From positions 624,974 through 688,973 of the forward strand of contig MU278355.1 of the NCBI GenBank assembly GCA_022385755.1: a stretch of 64,000 bases of DNA, written 5' to 3'. Made by a program: the position numbers and the translations under genes. This stretch comes from Trametopsis cervina (Eukaryota; Basidiomycota; Agaricomycetes; Polyporales; Irpicaceae). A model generated the notes under the pieces. The model saw nothing but the letters and a program-made list of their open reading frames with translations, had not been told where the DNA came from and ran no database searches. Positions 59,451-64,000 of the stretch are shown in pieces; position 1 is the first letter of the stretch; every line of letters begins with the position of its first letter.

Positions 59451-62400
59451 TCACTGCTGCTCGGTGCCAGTTTCTGGCTCGACAGGTAGCTCGATAGCAA
59501 CTTGCGTACACGCGTTCATCGCCCTCGTCCACAGCGCATTTGTCCCCAACGTCCTCCTGTCTCCTACCAAGATCAGCCCCAGCTTCGGCCGCGTCCACGC
59601 GACGTTCAGCCGCCTCTCGTCGTCCAAAAACCCGAGGTCGCCCTCCATGTTGCTGCGCACGGTGGTGTACACTACAATGTCGGCCTCGCGGCCTTGGAAG
59701 CCGTCGATGGTGCTGACGACAGTGTGCTCGTTGAGCTTGAGGTCTTCGGTGAGCATTTTGACCTGCCGCGAGTAGGGCGTTAGGATCGCGATGGAGATTT
59801 GACCGAGCTGTTTTGTGAGGTCCTCCTGTGATGTTGTTGTTTGCGGGATATCGGTGGGTTGATCATCGACGGGGGCAGGGGCGCGAAGGAGTTCGAGGAT
59901 GTATTTGACGAGGTTAACCTGGCCCTTATTGCACTTTGAGGACCGACCCTGATCTTCCTCTGTCGTGCAGGGAACGAAGACTACAGGTGAGAGTTTTCGG
60001 TCTACTTCGGGCCAGCGGAAGGATGAGATTGCGAGAGAGGCAACGGCATCATCCACGGTACTGCCTGTCTCGAGTCGACCTTCGTAGAACTCGGTTGACG
60101 GAAAGCGAGCCACTGCCTCCGAGAAGCGATACTGTGTCTACGTATCAAATTATGTTAGCCCCCTAACACCTAATGAAGATGCAGATAGAAGCGCTCACGC
60201 GCAGCATAGTTCTAGAGAGTCTCGCGTACTGAGGGCCGATATACAGCCTTTCAAACAGTGACCTGTCAAATTCGATCGCTTTCCCCATGGGGCGCACGGT
60301 GGGTCGAAGTTGAACGCTGTAGCTTTACGTCAGGGCATGCAGCCATGATATTAGAGCTGGTACTCACTGGTCTCCTACCATCACGGCGGTCTGACATCCC
60401 TTCACCAGTGGAATCATAGCGGCTGGCTCAGTGATTTGTGACGCCTCGTCGATGAGCACGATTTCGAAGTTGGATTTGCGAACGATACCGAGGCCCGCGC
60501 CTGTGCATGTTGTGAAGACGATGCGAGCTTCTTTCACCCGTTTCTCGGCCTTTTGTATCAGCCTTGGGTCGTCATTGAGGCTGCCTCCTAGACGAGCATC
60601 GACGGTGAATCTCTGTAGCGCCTTATTCACGCGAGAGCTCTCCGTAGCTGCCCTAAGAATCTGATCATCGGGCAACAGCCTGTCTCTCTCGTTCTCAGCC
60701 ACAAAACGCTCCAATACGTTGTCCACCGCTTGGGTCTTGCGATGAGTGGGTGCCTATAAATTCAAAGGAAAGGACTGCATACCATTGTGAGTTGACGCCG
60801 TCATCAACAAGCGTGCCTCAGGGTCCTGCCGCAAGAAGCGTAGAAGTATCTGAACAACTACAGTTGTCTTGCCGGTGCCTGTAAAGGTATGTGATAATTA
60901 ACTTTCTGAACCTAAGGGCGACCGGAAAATATACCTGGAGGCCCCCAGATCAAACTCATGCGGCCCATTTTCGCGGCAGCCACAGCTTCTCTCTGACTGG
61001 GATTAAGGGTCGCCAGTACATCCTGCATATCTTCGTCCTCTGTTTCTTCTGTCTGCACAGCTTCAGTTACTTCTTCCGCGTCACCAGTAATAATATCGTT
61101 GAAACGACAGCACTCCATCCCTTCGACCGCAAACCGCTGCAGAGCGTCCATCATGGCTTTCGATGTTGCTACGCTGCCCGCATTGTACAACCTCCAGTTC
61201 ACCTTCGTCCATTCCGGAGGCAACGGCTGCTGCAAATCCAACATGAGCTCTCCTCGAGTCGCTTTCACTGCCACTGCGTCGAGAACTGCAGCAGGCAAAG
61301 TCGAATGTTCGGCTGGGGATGAGAGAACCAGCCTGACATGCGAATGGATTCGGATGGGTGATGGAATATCCACCCGGACGTCTGCCATCACACGGATTGG
61401 AATCATTGACTGTGGTTGGGTTGCGGCCTCGCCATCTTCATCTACCGGGCGTAGTTTTGCAGCCACAGGGGCAACCCGTTGGCGCCTGGGTCTTCCTGCA
61501 TCGTCGCATGGGCATGTATCTGCGGCGTCTTCTGCGCGGTCAATCACGACTCCTAGCGCATTTTTGTGGACATATGCATTGCGTTTCGATTGAGCCTGTA
61601 TACTCCCACGTCCCTCGTGGAGGACAAGGACTACTTCCTGCAGGAGTTGAGAAGGACGAACAGCATGACAAGCTTGCCAGAGGTGGTCGCAGTAGAGTGG
61701 GAGCTCTAATCGCTCGATGTCTGGAGCGAGCTTCTCCAGAGCAACAAGAGCCGCGATGCCCAGCTCATTGGCGGAGCGGAGAACTTGATGAATCACTGCG
61801 GATGCAAGACGAATACGTCTGCCGTCGTCCAGCTGGACGGCAGGGTTGTCAAGCAGCTCTTTAAGTACCACGTATGCCAGAGGGGGGTGTTCGTCCAAGC
61901 ATTCGGCCATAATGTCCATTGCAGGGTCATGAACTTGCAATAAGGCCCTGAAAATCCAGAAAATTCGGTCCTCGGCGCGATAATAACGAGCAATGCGAAG
62001 CATATCGACGAGGTCGTCGACGGACATCCTGCGGAGGATTGGCATCGCCAGCCCTTCTTCAGCGGTGAGTATTACTCGCGTATCCTCCGTATGGGTGGAC
62101 CAATCAACAGTCAGTACGGCATGGGGAGTGTATGGTTCCGGGCGATGGTCGAATCGCGGCAAGTATTCCTGTGTTTCGACGCTTTGTAGGAAGTGGGTTC
62201 ATTTGAGCAAGGGTACAATTGAAGGACGTAATTCAACTCACAAGTCAAATCGTAGGTCAAATGCTTGATGAGCGACTGTATCCCTATTCGACACGACGTG
62301 TATCTCAATTGAACCTACAGGTGCGCGATTCATACGTCCAATTTGCTATGACGAGCAGCTCAGTTACTACACCTACGTACAGCATGAAGATATGCTTACC

Positions 62401-64000
62401 CGCTGTACGTAGCTCGAGAGTTTTTGCAAAGCAATACTGTTGATAATATCGGTACCGGCTTTTTCGGCGGCTCTCGTGACGAAGATAAACGAGTCCGCGC
62501 GATGTCGATTGAACAATTGGAAGATGCTGTCGTTGCAAAACAACCTCCACCCAGAAACACCTCGCTTGTAGGTACAAAGGGTGGCCGTAGTTTGAGGCAT
62601 GAAGGAGCAGACGAGGATATTATCATCGATATCATACTAGAGAGCCTTTAGAGAGTATTCGATGACACAAATGCACAACTTACGTCGTCATTCCACTTCA
62701 CCTCACCTCTGATGAAGATTCCCGTTGAGAAACGGTCATCGGCCTAAAGAGAAAGCAGATTGAGAGACCTTGAAACCAAAGCTCGGGATGGGACACATAC
62801 TTTTAAGATGATAATTCGACGCCGGTAGTTTCGAAGAGCGTCTTTGAGGTATTCAAAAAATGCTGGGCGTCCTTGGATAGTGGAGCTGTATAGTCGCTGA
62901 AGGTGTAAGGAACCCCCCAAGTTGCGATCCTCGAGATCGCGAGGCCGAAGAATTTCAGAACGAACAAGGCTATGTTACGTCAGCATTCGAGTCTGGCAGT
63001 AGATGTGATTCCTCTCCTTACCTGTTCCACATGTACGGATGCTCGTCTGGGTTGAGCCCAAGTGCTATGCACAACGCATACTTCTCTGCAGTCTTGAGAG
63101 CCGCGAAATTGATATGCATCAAGAATGGGTGCATGTCGACGTCGTGCTTCCGTGCAATAGCACAAGCCTTCATAACGACTTCGTATTCGGTCAGCGCAGC
63201 CGTTTCTGTAGATAGCAATCGGGTAATCACGTCTCTAGCAACATCCGAATCCATTACATGCTGCTCTGCACCATCAAGATGTGCGAGTTGGTATCGCTGG
63301 GCGAATTCTTCGGCGGCTTGGTGCAATTCATCCAACACATAGGGAGTTCCCTCCGGACGTTCTGGCACTTTCTCAAGTCGTTCTGGAATGCGAACAGAAC
63401 CACCATCTACGGAAAGAGAGTATAGGGCATTGAGCTCTTGGCATTCCGCACACATAGCACCTTTCGGACTGTATCGAACCCATTTCTGATGCAACGCGCT
63501 TAATCGGCCCATTGCGATACTGGTATGTGTGTAAGTTACGATGAGAGCTGCGGAAAATGCTGCCTTGCCTGTTGTAAGACGCAAAATGCTTTGCAAGGTC
63601 TTGACGCGTAACTGATGTGTTTGGACGCTCCGGCGGTGCAGGATAGTCATATGACTGATATACCTTGTCAATGAACAGCTGAGAGAGAACTTATCAGCAC
63701 TTACCTCCGCCACCTTCGTAGGGACAAGGTCAGGGTCCCAGATGACCGTGAACTTGTCGCCATCTGGATTACAGCTCTGTCAGTCAGATCTTACTATTAG
63801 TAATTGAAACCCTTACCCAAATCACCACCCGAGCTCATAGAGGGCGCCGCGCGTTTCCCGCGACTGGCAAAGACGACACAGTCAACGAGATGCGCAAGCG
63901 CTGGATGAGCGACCGCACGCAGCTTCAAGCAGTCACCGGGGTATAAACAAGGATTTCGTACTACCATGACATCCACGTTGGTCAAAGTGCTGAATCCTTG
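59451..64000 (-). CDS. RNAi-type RNA-dependent RNA polymerase fused to superfamily 1 RNA helicase, 5' part beyond the window
   Basis: Thirteen visible exons (64000-63817, 63763-63705, 63678-63581, 63519-63022, 62969-62801, 62743-62684, 62636-62400, 62345-62242, 62181-60935, 60878-60783, 60728-60368, 60316-60199, 60137-59451) keep one frame to the stop, 1305 residues. The first part is the catalytic end of a cellular RdRP: RNPCLYPGDCLKLRAVAHP, HLVDCVVFASRGKR, and SGGDLDGDKFTVIWDP with the catalytic DLDGD split by an intron, then YDYPAPPERP. A linker (NSLVRSEILRPRDL...LQRLYSS) leads into a complete SF1 helicase: Walker A GPPGTGKTTVVV, TASTHNAVDNVLERF, Walker B LIDEASQITEP, VGDHVQLRPTV, QYRFSEAVARFPS, DGFQGREADIVVYTT and LNVAWTRPKLGLILVGD. 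Role: double-stranded RNA synthesis for small-RNA silencing, with the helicase likely remodelling template RNA. The junction at 63520-63580 has a weak GTCTTA donor. Confidence 0.88.

Overview
The window is nuclear DNA from a filamentous fungus, most likely an Agaricomycete (mushroom-type basidiomycete). Evidence for this: genes carry many 50-80 nt GT-AG introns; the gene families are a polysaccharide lyase 14, two CFEM proteins, a non-reducing polyketide synthase, a basidiomycete-type 7-TM protein and an RNAi-type RNA-dependent RNA polymerase; and eukaryotic core genes are present (RPAC1, zeta-COP, G-alpha). For ten genes I reconstructed exon chains whose lengths sum to a whole number of codons with every junction in phase. 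All gene calls come from reading the sequence; no database search was run.

Layout. 0-24 kb is a housekeeping and metabolic region: 5'-truncated-window end of a 7-TM protein (-), Yar1-like ankyrin protein (+), unknown 550-aa coiled-coil protein (-), Asp/Glu/hydantoin racemase-like enzyme (+), coatomer zeta (+), secreted 5'-nucleotidase-like metallophosphatase (-), PL14 lyase (+), hexose-type MFS transporter (+), F-box protein (+), RNA polymerase I/III subunit RPAC1 (+). 23.5-29 kb is gene-poor: two identical, intron-containing tRNA-Ala(AGC) genes lie head to head, followed by two inverted copies of a tRNA-like dispersed repeat. 29-41 kb holds a two-gene secondary-metabolite locus: a SAT-KS-AT-PT-ACP-ACP-TE polyketide synthase, then an adenylation-thiolation-reductase enzyme on the same strand. 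Together they suggest synthesis of an orsellinic-type aromatic acid and its reduction to an aldehyde.

42.5-46 kb holds two convergent CFEM, probably GPI-anchored, cell-surface proteins. 47.0-51.1 kb is a degenerate tandem array of six units of about 0.5-0.8 kb that no gene explains. 51-55.7 kb shows nothing convincing. 55.7-57.5 kb is a heterotrimeric G-alpha subunit of exactly 353 aa. 59.5 kb to the right edge is the C-terminal 1305 residues of a gene on the minus strand in which an RNAi-type RdRP catalytic domain (DLDGD motif) runs, through in-phase exons, into a complete superfamily 1 RNA helicase.

The most interesting items are the RdRP-helicase fusion, which would put in one polypeptide two activities that are separate subunits (Rdp1 and Hrr1) of the fission yeast RDRC complex; the 4-kb tandem array with recurring splice-like signals; the PKS/A-T-R pair; and the tRNA-associated inverted repeats.
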